Assembly (NCBI GenBank): GCA_949361645.1
Contig: OX442425.1
Coordinates: 7,306,818 to 7,370,817, forward strand
Direction of reading: 5' to 3'
DNA length: 64,000 bases
Origin: Spongilla lacustris
Lineage: Eukaryota > Porifera > Demospongiae > Spongillida > Spongillidae
Below, in pieces: positions 23,677-35,800 of this stretch. The notes under the pieces were generated by a model, which was given only the letters and a program-made list of their open reading frames with translations, searched no databases and was not told the DNA's origin. Position numbers and translations under genes: made by a program. Position 1 is the first letter of the stretch. The number at the start of each line of letters is the position of its first letter.

Positions 23677-24837
23677 ATTAAATACTCATGTACATGTAAA
23701 TTATTTGTATGACTTATATTTACTTGATGTAAAACCTTTATAGCCTGTACACCTTTGTTTAAATGTATAACCTCTTATAATAGCACAATACATAATTAAC
23801 ATTCATTACACATCATTCAGATGTGTCCCATAATTGGTTACATGTATGGGGGGGGAGGGGGGTGCGAGCATGTTATGCACATCTGGACACAGAAAATGTA
23901 TCCATTCCATGCAAATTTCACAGCAATCTGGATTTCATCAGAATCTAAAGTCCTAAACCTGGGGATGGAGTTGGTGAAGATGTGTGTAGTAAAAACCACA
24001 CCTGCCAACCATATGACCTGATACTCCTTCTTGACTGTTAAATACCGCTCTTCTCTTGGCAATACCACGGACTTCACTGGTCCCTTTTATAATTAACGAT
24101 ATCATTTGGTTTCCTTTAATTAACACTGTGCTACAAACGTGTTTTACGCCAGCGTATATTCTAATGTATAGCACCAATTTACGCTAGTTATACACCTATC
24201 GTATATTAATAGAATCTCTGGCGTAAAACTAGTGGATAGGAACAGTATACACTGCAGTTATACGCTGAGTGTATATTTTTCTCTTAGGCACTTTAGTATA
24301 CTATTTGCGTACTCTTCTCGCTCATGGAGTGAATATCAGCCGGATATTGTCTAATGTCAATGACGCAATTCTTATCTCATCTTCCTGGTCCCCTGCCCTT
24401 CACGCCCCCTCCCCCCCACCCCCCTCCCGGCCTCGCCCATTGATCACCTTTTTAAAAAAAGAAATATAATGTTTCTTACATACATGAACACATATATACA
24501 CACACGTTCGAAACGCTGCAACGGCGTGACCCGCGTCAGAAACTGAAATGAGAAAGAGCGTAGGTAAAACTTTGCCCTATTAATAGACCAAGGCTTACCA
24601 TATATCCATTCCATACTGCACAGTCTAAGTGAAACTGGCAAAAGAGACCAGTATAATAGCATGCGCAACTATCTACAACAGCTTACTATGACTTCAAGTA
24701 TTCAGCCAAGTGCACACTACGCGTACGGTGCTCTAGATAGGAAAGAAAAACACGGCACAATGGGACAGATAAAAAGATATGCGCACTTGGCCCACCTTCA
24801 CTTCACCAGCGTGCCGGCGTAATGGGAAAGAAAACAA
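23677..24837 (+). other. Downstream region of gene A with a dispersed repeat
   Basis: The segment 23821-24070 (ACATCTGG, then CAGCAATCTGGATTT, TCTAAAGTCCTAAACCTGGG) recurs at 41060-41370 in the same orientation. The reverse strand of both reads through IPRFRTLDSDEIQIAVK, which suggests a decayed coding repeat of unknown family. The rest shows no gene; 24404-24430 is C-rich. Confidence 0.5.
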
Positions 24838-25018
24838 CGTACTGAACTTACACTTTGTGGTAGATCTAGAAACACTTGCACGCTACTACATTTTGACTAA
24901 AAGAACATGATAAAGGTACATAAAGAAAAAAACGTACTGAACTTACACTTTGTGGTAGATCTAGAAACACTTGCACGCTACTACATTTTGACTAAAAGAA
25001 CATGATAAAGGTACATAA
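24838..25018. repeat. Tandem duplication, 95-bp period
   Basis: CGTACTGAACTTACACTTTG through AACATGATAAAGGTACATAA occurs twice without visible differences, with starts 95 bp apart (24838 and 24933). It looks like a recent local duplication; no function is evident. Confidence 0.9.
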
Positions 25019-25965
25019 TTTACATACCGACAGTCCGACACGACTTCCTATGCCTATGGGATACTGAGGGAAAGAAGTTGCAACGTAGGAAAACACAAGA
25101 TAAGGTCATACCTGCTGAGGGCCGGGATTCATCGCAGCTATACAATAACACCTGCCTACGGCGCTAATATTATGATCCTGCAGCAGCTGCCAAGATTTGC
25201 GCGTCATATCACGTGACGTAAGTATACGTATGTCTGCATGGGGCTCAATGCATCAAATGGTTCAACGATCGATATGCATTCGGATGTGATGACGCAAATT
25301 AATTATTACGCTACTCATTCCTAGATCGGCCCTCAATCCTGCTTTCAGTGCTTTGGAGTCAGCCTCTTTGACTACCTACTAGTAACCCGGTATTGGTTCA
25401 CGTACAACCTGACTCCATACTTGAGCAGCCATATCCCCAAGACAGTCCCGAACTTCGTTATGTTGTTGGATGACAAGACCACCTGTCTTACAGTCTAATG
25501 CATGTTGCAACGTGAAATTTGCACTACATCTATCACATTAATCAATGATCTGCGGAGTAATAAACGGAGGCTCGCTTACGTGCGCGTCATCAGGCAAATG
25601 GTCCATTGCTATGATAACATTCAAATGACAACATAAATGGATAGAGAATGGCAAAGCGCTCGCGAAGGTGTCATAAGAACTTCTGCATAAGGATGATGAT
25701 GCCCTGGAGAGATATTGTTGTGACCCTGACCAGCCTTTTATGTCAGGGAGTGATGATGAATTCAGTGACCTTGAACAGGAAGATAGACTATTATACATGT
25801 AAGTGCATGCAGTACATATAAAAATACATGTAGATGCACAGCATATTGCTGAATGCAAAAGGAAGCACAGACCAGAGAATGACAGCACATCACTCCTGAC
25901 AGTCAGTGCTAAAGCACGGCTATCTACACTCAGGCTACACATCACTCCTGACACATTCATGCTAC
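25019..25965. other. Intergenic; possible acidic-protein exon relic
   Basis: Mostly no recognisable gene. On the + strand around 25685-25798 an open stretch encodes an acidic segment (HKDDDALERYCCDPDQ, then GSDDEFSDLEQED) that ends near a GTAAGT donor-like site. Acidic SDDEFSDLE-type N termini occur in piggyBac-like transposases, but no catalytic domain follows, so this is only a suggestion. Confidence 0.3.
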
Positions 25966-27063
25966 TTCCCACAGTAGGCCATATCTGCAGAGACACAGAT
26001 CCCTTGACCCAGGGAGCCTGTGGCCACATCTACGTAGTTCCGACACTGGAGGAGAAAGGGGATGGGGAGGGAGGGAGGGATGGGGAGGGAGAGGGAGGGA
26101 GGGATGGGGAGGGAGAGGGAGGAGGGGACGAAGGAGGGAGGGGAGGGAGGAGGGAGGAGATGACAGAGTGGATGGAGGGGAGGAGAGGACAGAGTGGATG
26201 GAAGGGAGGAGAGGACAGAGGGGAAGGAGGAGGGAGGAGAGGACAGAGTGGATGGAAGGGAGGAGAGGACAGAGGGGAAGGAGGAGGGAGGAGAGGACAG
26301 AGTGGATGGAAGGGAGGGGATGATAGTACGAGAGTGAGGTAAGAGGAACACGAGTGGTCAGTGAATATCCATCACAAATGTACTTAGCAAACAGGAAGAG
26401 GGAGGAAGGTAGCTGAGGTGCTTACAGGTGTGGGGTGTCCCTCTAAGATGGAGTCCACCTTGCGCAGGGTGAGCAGATGTTCTTAGGTGATGAGCCTCAC
26501 ACCATGCTGCATACAGGATGGGGCAGGCATGACCCTGTGAGGGTGTGAGGGGGTAGTGACATCACTACCCACACATCTACAATGTACACAATAAATTTTA
26601 AAATGCCAACAGTATGTATGCAGGTTTCCACTCCTACATGTATGTTTTCACTTTAATGACAGGAAGTGCAGACATATACATGTATGTAGCTTACCTTGGA
26701 GAGTACAAATCTGTCACTGGACGGATCCTTGGGGACGTCATCTGTGTGGAGAGGGGGGAGGTAACCATATCTCAGTTAATACTAATTATGGACACCCATA
26801 TGGACGACATTCAATATCTAAATAGCTACAAGTATCAATCCCTAGATAAATGAACATACATGTATATAACCCCCCTCCTCTTCTCTCAGACTCCACCTCC
26901 TTAAACAACCCTCCTTCACCTGGCACAATGCCCCCCTCCCTCCTCCCCCCATGACCTTCCTCCTATGCCCTCTCTCCAGAGGACAAACCTACTGGTGTAG
27001 TGCAGCTCATAGAAGAACAGCACAGTTAAGATCTCCGCAGCTGATGCACTCGAGGTAGGATGG
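25966..27063 (-). pseudogene. tkt: Transketolase gene fragment, four exons
   Basis: Exons on the - strand are 26993-27063 (GHPTSSASAAEILTVLFF), 26695-26741 (PSSDRFVLSK), 26426-26534 (GHACPILYA, then LLTLRKVDSILEGHP) and 25966-26045 (YVDVATGSLGQG, MAYCGK). Splice borders and codon phases join correctly across the first three exons. The order matches the N-terminal thiamine-diphosphate-binding half of transketolase (EC 2.2.1.1), the pentose-phosphate enzyme that transfers two-carbon units. The GHP, KGH and GSLGQG catalytic and cofactor segments are visible. The 109-bp third exon carries one surplus base (about 26475-26495) that shifts frame. I found neither the first coding exon nor the GDGE exon. 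It is probably a truncated pseudogene, or a gene hit by an assembly error. Confidence 0.72.
26050..26335 (+). repeat. Purine-rich repeat and 54-bp minisatellite in transketolase intron
   Basis: 26050-26160 is GGGAGGGA-type simple sequence. 26165-26320 holds a 54-bp unit containing GAGGACAGAGTGGATGGAAG, with GTGGATGG at about 26194, 26248 and 26302. It lies between transketolase exons 26426-26534 and 25966-26045. The open frames on both strands here are repeat artefacts. Confidence 0.85.
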
Positions 27064-27264
27064 CTGCAGATATAGAAGAGGAAAGATATATAATCTTTGT
27101 CCAATGGAGGAGGAGGAGGGAGGGGGAGATGGGGAGGAGGAGGTTGGAAGGGAGAGTCATAGCGATGACGGGATGGAAACTATAAAAACCGAGTCACTCA
27201 AAATCTTTTCACTTTGCACCAGCACGGCTATCTGCATCACTCCTGATACACTTAGCATACCAGC

Positions 27265-30200
27265 ATGACACTCCCCTTGTGCGCACCAGTGACACTCCCC
27301 TTGTGCGCACCAGCGACACTCCCCTTGTGCGCACCAGCGACACTCCCCTTGTGCGCACCAGCGACACTCCCCTGGTGCGCACCAGTGACACTCCCCTTGT
27401 GCACATAAGTGACACTCCACTTGTGCGCACCAGTGACACTCCCCTCATGCGCACCAGTGACACTCCCCTTGTGCGCACTAGTGACACTCCCCTTGTGCGC
27501 ACCAGTGACACTCCACTTGTGCGCATAAGTGACACTCCACTTGTGCGCACCAATGACACTCCCCTTGTGTGCACCAGTGACACTCCCCTTGTGCGCACCA
27601 GTGACACACCCCTTGTGCGCACCAGTGACACTCCCCTTGTGCGCACCAGTGACACTCCCCTTGTGCGCACCAGTGACACTCCCCTTGTGCGCACCAGTGA
27701 CACTCCCCTTGTGCGCACCAGTGACACTCCCCTCGTGCGCACCAGAGACACTCCCCTTGTGCGCACCAGTGACACTCCCCTGGTGCGCACCAGTGACACT
27801 CCCCTGGTGCGCACCAGTGACACTCCCCTTGTGCGCACCAGTGACACACCCCTTGTGCGCACCAGTGACACTCCCCTTGTGCGCACCAGTGACACTCCCC
27901 TTGTGCGCACCAGTGACACTCCCCTTGTGCGCACCAGTGACACTCCCCTGGTGCGCACCAGTGACACTCCCCTGGTGCGCATCAGTGACACTCCCCTTGT
28001 GCGCACCAGTGACACTCCCCTTGTGCGCACCAGTGACACTCCCCTTGTGCGCACCAGTGACACTCCCCTCGTGCGCACCAGTGACACTCCCCTCGTGCGC
28101 ACCAGTGACACTCCCCTCGTGCGCACCAGTGACACTCCCCTTGTGCGCACCAGTGAACTCCCCTCGTGCGCACCAGTGACACTCCCCTTGTGCGCACCAG
28201 TGACACTCCCCTCGTGCGCACCAGTGACACTCCCCTTGTGCGCACCAGTGACACTCCCCTGGTGCGCACCAGTGACACTCCCCTCGTGCACACCAGTGAC
28301 ACTCCCCTTGTGCGCACCAGTGACACTCCCCTTGTGCGCACAAGTGACACTCCCCTTGTGCGCACCAGTGACACTCCCATTGTGTGCACCATTGACACTC
28401 CCCTTGTGCGCACCAGTGACACTCCCCTTGTGTGCACCAGTGACATTCCCCCTGTGCGCACCAGTGACACTCCCCTTGTGCGCACCAGTGACACTCCCCT
28501 TGTGCGCACCAGGGACACTCCCCTTGTGTGCACCAGGGACACTCCCCTTGTGCGCACCAGTGACACTCCCCTTGTGCGCACCATTGACACTCCCCTTGTG
28601 CGCACCAGTGACACTCCCCTTGTGCGCACCAGTGACACTCCCCTCGTGCGCACCAGTGACACTCCCCTCGTGCGCACCAGTGACACTCCCCTCGTGCGCA
28701 CCAGTGACACTCCCCTCGTGCGCACCAGTGACACTCCCCTTGTGCGCACCAGTGACACTCCCCTGGTGCGCACCAGTGACACTCCCCTCGTGCACACCAG
28801 TGACACTCCCCTTGTGCGCACCAGTGACACTCCCCTCGTGCGCACCAGTGACACTCCCCTCGTGCGCACCAGTGACACTCCCCTTGTGTGCACCAGTGAC
28901 ACTCCCCTTGTGCGCACCAGTGACACTCCCCTCGTGCGCACCAGTGACACTCCCCTTGTGCGCACCAGTGACACTCCCCTGGTGCGCACCAGTGACACTC
29001 CCCTCGTGCACACCAGTGACACTCCCCTTGTGCGCACCAGTGACACTCCCCTTGTGCGCACAAGTGACACTCCCCTTGTGCGCACCAGTGACACTCCCAT
29101 TGTGTGCACCATTGACACTCCCCTTGTGCGCACCAGTGACACTCCCCTTGTGTGCACCAGTGACATTCCCCCTGTGCGCACCAGTGACACTCCCCTTGTG
29201 CGCACCAGTGACACTCCCCTTGTGCGCACCAGTGACACTCCCCTTGTGCGCACCAGTGACACTCCCCTTGTGCGCACCATTGACACTCCCCTTGTGCGCA
29301 CCAGTGACACTCCCCTTGTGCGCACCAGTGACACTCCCCTCGTGCGCACCAGTGACACTCCCCTTGTGCGCACCAGTGACACTCCCCTCGTGCGCACCAG
29401 TGACACTCCCCTCGTGCGCACCAGTGACACTCCCCTCGTGCACACCAGTGACACTCCCCTTGTGCGCACCAGTGACACTCCCCTGGTGCGCACCAGTGAC
29501 ACTCCCCTCGTGCACACCAGTGACACTCCCCTTGTGCGCACCAGTGACACTCCCCTTGTGCGCACCAGTGACACTCCCATTGTGTGCACCATTGACACTC
29601 CCCTTGTGCGCACCAGTGACACTCCCCTTGTGTGCACCAGTGACATTCCCCCTGTGCGCACCAGTGACACTCCCCTTGTGCGCACCAGTGACACTCCCCT
29701 TGTGCGCACAAGTGACACTCCCCTTGTGCGCACCAGTGACACTCCCCTTGTGCGCACCAGTGACACTCCCCTCGTGCGCACCAGTGACACTCCCCTTGTG
29801 CGCACCAGTGACACTCCCCTGGTGCGCACCAGTGACACTCCCCTCGTGCACACCAGTGACACTCCCCTTGTGCGCACCAGTGACACTCCCCTTGTGCGCA
29901 CCAGTGACACTCCCCTTGTGCGCACCAGTGACACTCCCATTGTGTGCACCATTGACACTCCCCTTGTGCGCACCAGTGACACTCCCCTTGTGTGCACCAG
30001 TGACATTCCCCCTGTGCGCACCAGTGACACTCCCCTTGTGCGCACCAGTGACACTCCCCTTGTGCGCACCAGGGACACTCCCCTTGTGCGCACCAGGGAC
30101 ACTCCCCTTGTGCGCACCAGGGACACTCCCCTTGTGCGCACCAGTGACACTCCCCTTGTGCGCACCATTGACACTCCCCTTGTGCGCACCAGTGACACTC

Positions 30201-31060
30201 CCTGTGTGTGCACCAGTGACACTCCCCTTGTGCGCACCAGTGACACTCCCCTTGTGCGCACCAGTGACACTCCCCTTGTGCGCACCAGTGACACTCCCCT
30301 TATGCGCACCAGTGACACTCCCCTGGTGCGCACCAGTGACACTCCCCTTGTGCGCTCCAGTGACACTCCCCTAGTGCGCACCAGTGACACTCCCGTTGTG
30401 TGCACCAGTGACACTCCCCTTGTGCGCACCAGTGACACACCCCTTGTGCGCACCAGTGACACTCCCCTTGTGCGCACCAGTGACACTCCCCTTGTGCGCA
30501 CCAGTGACACTCCCCTCGTGCGCACCAGTGACACTCCCCTTGTGCGCACCAGTGACACTCCCCTCGTGCGCACCAGTGACACTCCCCTTTTGCGCACCAG
30601 TGACACTCCCCTTTTGCGCACCAGTGACACTCCCCTTGTGCGCACCAGTGACACACCCCTTGTGCGCACCAGTGACACTCCCCTTGTGCGCACCAGTGAC
30701 ACTCCCCTTGTGCGCACCAGTGACACTCCCCTTGTGCGCACCAGTGACACTCCCCTGGTGCGCACCAGTGACACTCCCTTGTGCGCACCAGTGACACTCC
30801 CCTGGTGCGCACCAGTGACACTCACCTTGTGCGCACCAGTGACACTCCCCTGGTGCGCACCAGTGACACTCCCCTCGTGCGCACCAGTGACACTCCCCTT
30901 GTGCGCACCAGTGACACTCCCCTTGTGCGCACCAGTGACACTCCCCTTGTGCGCACCAGCGACACTCCCCTTGTGCACACCAATGACACTCGCATCGTGC
31001 GCACCAGTGACACTCCCCTCATGCGCACCAGTGACACTCCCCTTGTGCACACAAGAGACA
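27265..31060. repeat. 24-bp minisatellite array, about 158 copies, with higher-order structure
   Basis: Unit AGTGACACTCCCCTTGTGCGCACC (24 bp; Thr-Ser-Asp-Thr-Pro-Leu-Val-Arg in one frame), repeated almost without gaps for 3.8 kb. Because 24 is divisible by 3 and the unit lacks stops in most frames, open frames of about 1000 codons appear on both strands. They switch frame only at two 1-bp deletions, about 28152 and 30775. Marker variants recur together: GACATTCCCCCTG starts near 28442, 29162, 29642 and 30002, giving spacings of 720, 480 and 360 bp, so multi-unit blocks have been duplicated. There is no spacer diversity as in CRISPR. It lies directly upstream, in - strand sense, of the first visible transketolase exon. 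Confidence 0.93.
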
Positions 31061-32612
31061 CAGCATGTGACCTACATGTACAATCTCTTTGTTGGAGAGG
31101 TGTGCAGCGACCTTGACACGATATTCCTGATGGGCGGCAATAGGGTTACCTGCCAACTGCAGCTGAGGGAGCATGGGAGGGGCAGAGGATGAGGAGAGTA
31201 GGGTGGGAGGGGCACTGATAAAGAGAGGGAGGGGAACAGAAAGAAAGAGGGAGGGGAACATCTGTTTCCCTACCTCTACCTACATATACATGTAAACAAT
31301 AGCGCCACCACATCCACCCTCCCTACCATTACACTTGGTATAGCACACCCAGGATCAGCTCAGTGCCCTATAGCATGTGAACATATCAAGGTGACCACAT
31401 TACCCAAATTTTACTGTACATGTCTTATAAATATGCTTATGCCACATGCAAGCATAATGGCCTTAGCACCTGTCCATTGAATGTTTATAGACATGAACAT
31501 ATGTAAGCATCCTAATATGGTCAAAGTGAAGGCATTGAACCAAATTTATTCCATTCCAGAAATTCAGTTCCAGCATTAGAGGCCTGTATATCTAACACGA
31601 GTTATTCTGCTGTACCTGCCTATCCGGTGATCGGATAACATCAAATTCCCACACAAACTCAACAGAGATGTGCTTACATATGCCTTTAATGAGTATAAAT
31701 GGAATGGTGACTACCATGGTGAGAAATACACCCACTTGAACACGCGCACTCATGGGGACAAATGTCCATCACAGGTTGTGTGAGTGTCAGAGTCTACACA
31801 ACATCACATCCAATGTTCTGATGGTTTTACAAATAATATTTTAATCAGTTTTCAACGGTCTACTTCGTTAAAATGTATTGCGTGTGCGCTACATGTAGGC
31901 CTATGCATACGCCACTCTAGCAAGTGCTAATGCTACGCCGCTGCTGCAATTGGAATTGCTATGTGTACAGGATATCTAGAGCGTTGATATTCACTAGGCC
32001 TACTATAGTTTCTACACCTCTCACTTCACTAGCTTACACACGTATCAACAAAACTCTTCACATGTACAGTCCTAGACACGCACATCAATTAACGCACTCC
32101 TTTATATCACTCCTAGACACAAGTTTTTTACGTTTCGTACATGGGATTGTACTATACTCAGACACACGAATTAAGAGCTGACAAAGGGCGAGGTACGGTT
32201 AAATAACGGAGCCCAATTCTATGGTATTTGGCAGGAGCCAACCTAGCGGAATGCACCACGTACATGTATGGGCCACATGGATTCTTACCAATTTACGTGC
32301 ATGATCAGATGAAAGTAGCCGTCATGGTTCCAACATACTGTACTCAGTACGGAGTATTTAACGATCGGAGCGATCCACACACACCAATATGTAGCTGCTA
32401 ACAGTTACATTGCTGTCCCAGACTCCTCCAAGGCTTGAGAAAAGGCGATCCATATCTGTTCAAAAGTTTGCTCACGCGCAAGGTTTGGTCCTTGAAAGCT
32501 ATTGTAAACACAGCACACTCGCTTATCCACCTACGCGCAAAACACATCGCCAAATATATAAAGAGTAGATACCTCAATGTAAGGCATATGTACTTCAATT
32601 AAGGCATACGTA
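31061..32612. other. Intergenic, no confident gene
   Basis: 31071-31165 on the - strand is exon-like: CTCCCTCAG before, GTAGGT after, and an open frame containing EYRVKVAAHLSNKEIVH. I cannot match it to transketolase or any family I know. The remainder shows no gene. At 32570-32612 two reverse-oriented units of the 21-bp repeat of 38020-38555 adjoin the LTR element. Confidence 0.4.
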
Positions 32613-32616
32613 CTCT

Positions 32617-32831
32617 TGTAACAGGTATGGTATTATTACCAGTAAAGGGTATTACACCGGACTGACTGACTCACACAATACAAACATACAGGGTATTATA
32701 TAGTCACAGGAAGTTCTAGAATGTTCAGGCAGGCTTCCTTTTGCATGACTTGTAATGAGTAAGTGTTCACAATGAATGATCTGTGTGACCTGTACTTGAC
32801 AAAGGAAATGTTATCAATGACCTCTGTTACA
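32617..32831 (-). repeat. LTR (3' LTR of the - strand element)
   Basis: 215 bp, TGTAACAGGT..CTCTGTTACA on the + strand. The ends form a TGTAACA/TGTTACA inverted repeat with TG..CA termini. It matches 37445-37659 with no difference that I could see. Confidence 0.95.
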
Positions 32832-32866
32832 TAATTCCCCTTTCAAGACCTTGCGTCCCTGCAAGG

Positions 32867-35800
32867 TTAATAGCCATCGTCTCTGTATCTCAATGGTGGT
32901 TGTCGGTTTCTGGGAGGATTTCTTCTCAGTGGCTCTGGTGGTGCTGGATCAGGTTCAACTTCTTGTAACACAACATTGGGGTCATCTTGAACATCAGGGC
33001 CTTGCAATTCAATTATGTCATCTTCATTAGCAACTTCCTGTTCTGTTGCATCTCGCTCCTGCTCTACATATGCAAAGCACTCTGAACTATTGGGCTTGGA
33101 GGAGCTTACTTCACTATCTGTGCGCGTTTGGATGGCAGGTGAATCAGGGTTGCTGTAGCACAGTTTTAGCCGATTTCTATGAACAATTTGGCACTTTGTT
33201 CCACCAATTATTTGTATTTTGTAATTTACCGTGCTCAGTTTGTCAACAACCGTATAAGGTCCTCGCCATAGGGAGGCCAACTTTCTAGTTGTACCTGTTT
33301 TCACTGCTGGGACATACAACCACACTCTATCTCCTACTTGCAGCTGACCATCCCCAGTGCTTAGCTTGTCAGCTTCTTGTTTTTGGTGTAGGTGAGCAGC
33401 ATCCAGGTGTTTACGTACTGAAGAGAATGCAGCTCGGAGGGACTGTTGCAATCTTTGGACATAGCTTGGCAACTCCTTCTGTTCCTCTCCTTGTCCCAAC
33501 ATCACATCTATCGGCAGTGTGGGTGAGCGGCCAAACATAACCAGGAAGGGAGTGTATCCTGTAGAATCATGGATAGCAGTTCGATAAGCAAATAATGCAT
33601 TTTGTATGTGCTCATCCCAATCTCTTTGATGGTCAGCAACAACCTTTGCTAGCATGGATTCAAGAGTACGATTGAACCGTTCTACCTGGCCATTCCCCTC
33701 TGGGTGGTATGCTGTTGTTTGAGTCCTATTAATGCCAAGTGTTGCACAAAGAGATTTGATTACCTCACTCACAAGGTTGGCCCCCTGATCACTATGTAAA
33801 TACCGTGGTACTCCATAACGGCACACAATCTCATTCACTAACACTTTAGCTAGGGTGACACTGTCCGTTTTAGCCAAAGGAAAGGCTTCTACCCATTTGG
33901 TAAAGAGATCAGTCACTACAAGGATGTACTTATTTCCACAGGAAGAAGTAGGCAAGGGGCCCATAATATCCCACGACAGCTTTTCAAATGGATAGTTACT
34001 TTTGATGGTACCGATTGGCGTATGCTGTTTAGGGACTGGGTTGTTCCTTCTCTGACAACGAACACACTGTTGGATGGCATTCTTTACATCAATGTCACAA
34101 CTAGGCCAGTAGAAACGCTCTCTCAGTTTTCTTAGTGTTTTGTGGATGCCTAAATGCCCTGACTTGTCGTGCAACTGTTCTATGACAAGTGGCCGTAAGG
34201 TAACTGGTACTATTACTTGAGGGTGGTGGCTACTTCCAATCAAGTGACGACACAAAACACCATTATTAAGTGAGTACCTGTACTTCCCCCTCTTATCTGT
34301 TGAAATCCCATTTTTGAGTGCCTTGATGATCTGTGAAGCGTAGGCATCTCTGACCTGTTCCTGCTGTAGCTTCTCTGTGTCTTCAATGCAGGTTATGCCA
34401 CACACTTCTTTCACCCTATCATCATGTAACAGGTGCTGTGGGGCATCATCCATACCCTGTGGTCTTCGTGACAGGCCATCGGCATTTCCATTATTTCTGC
34501 CTGGTCTGTATAGCACCTTCATATCAAACTGCTGGAGGAAAAGAAGCCATCTAGTTATGCGGCCCCCAGTGTCCTTGAGACCTTGGAGAGAGGTTAGTGG
34601 ATTATGATCAGTGAACAAGGTGAAGGTTTGACCATACAGGTAGGGATAAAATTCTTTAACAGCTGCAACAACTGCTAATGCTTCCCTCTCCACAGTTGAA
34701 TAGTTACGCTCAGCTTTATTCAACTGACGACTCCAGTACGATATGACCCGCTCATCACCATTGAGTTTCTGACTTAGGACACCACCTACTGCAAACTCTG
34801 AAGCATCAGTTGCTAGGATGAACGGTTGCTCAAAGCAAGGGTAGGCCAAGATTGGTGATGTTGTGAGCTTTTGCTTCAACAGTGAAAAGGCTCTGTCACA
34901 ATCATGGTTCCACTGGTAACCTCCAGCTGTTTTTCTGGTCAGTTTGTGGAGGGGTTCCGCAATAGCAGAATAGCCTTCAATGAATCGCCGATAGTAATTT
35001 GCTAAACCAAGAAAATGGCGCAGTTCTTTGATGTTGTGGGGAACAGGATACAGTGAAACAGCTTTTAATTTTTCTGGATCAGCTTGGACTCCTTGCTGGG
35101 AGACAATGTGCCCCAGGTAGCAAATCTGGTTTTGAGCAAAATGGCACTTGCTAGGCTGAAGTCTAAGTCCTGCTGCTGCTAAATGTTCAAACACAGTTTC
35201 CAACCGTTCCAAATGTTGTGAAAATGTGGCACTAAACACAATGATATCGTCAATATATATCAAGCACTGCTCATACGTCAACCCAGCCAGAACACACTCC
35301 ATAAGTCTTTGAAACGTCGCTGGGGCATTGGTAAGCCCAAAAGGCATTACGTTAAACTCATAGTGCCCACCCTGTGTTGAGAATGCAGTCTTCTCCTTGT
35401 CCCCCTCTGCCATTTCGACTTGCCAATACCCAGATGCCAGGTCAAGAGTGGTAAAGAATTGAGAGCCCGAAAGTGATTCGAGGGTGGCATCTATCCTTGG
35501 CAATGGATAAGCATCCTTGTGTGTTACGGCATTAAGCTTCCTGTAATCAATACAGAACCTCCAATTCCCATCCTTCTTCTTTGCCATCACAACTGGGGAT
35601 GACCATGGGCTATGGCTCTTCTGAATCACACCTCGTTTCAGCATCTTCTCGATCTCTGTTTTCACTGTACCCTGAAGTGCAAATGGAATTCTGCGTAGTG
35701 GTTGTCGGATTGGTGGCCCATCAGTTTTGATGGTGTGTTTCACCACTGAAGTCCGACCAAGAGGACCTTTCTCTTTTGCAAATAGTGTGCGGAATTTCCG

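Noticed and set aside
25962..26351. 129-codon - strand and 179-codon + strand ORFs
   Set aside because: Purine-rich simple sequence and 54-bp repeat in a transketolase intron; only the exon portion 25966-26045 has protein similarity.
27265..31060. CRISPR-like repetitive array
   Set aside because: Units are directly abutting with no variable spacers, and the context is eukaryotic.
27209..31192. Open frames of 800-1031 codons on both strands
   Set aside because: Products of the 24-bp array. Both strands and several frames are open over the same bases, and the peptides are 8-residue repeats with no unique sequence.
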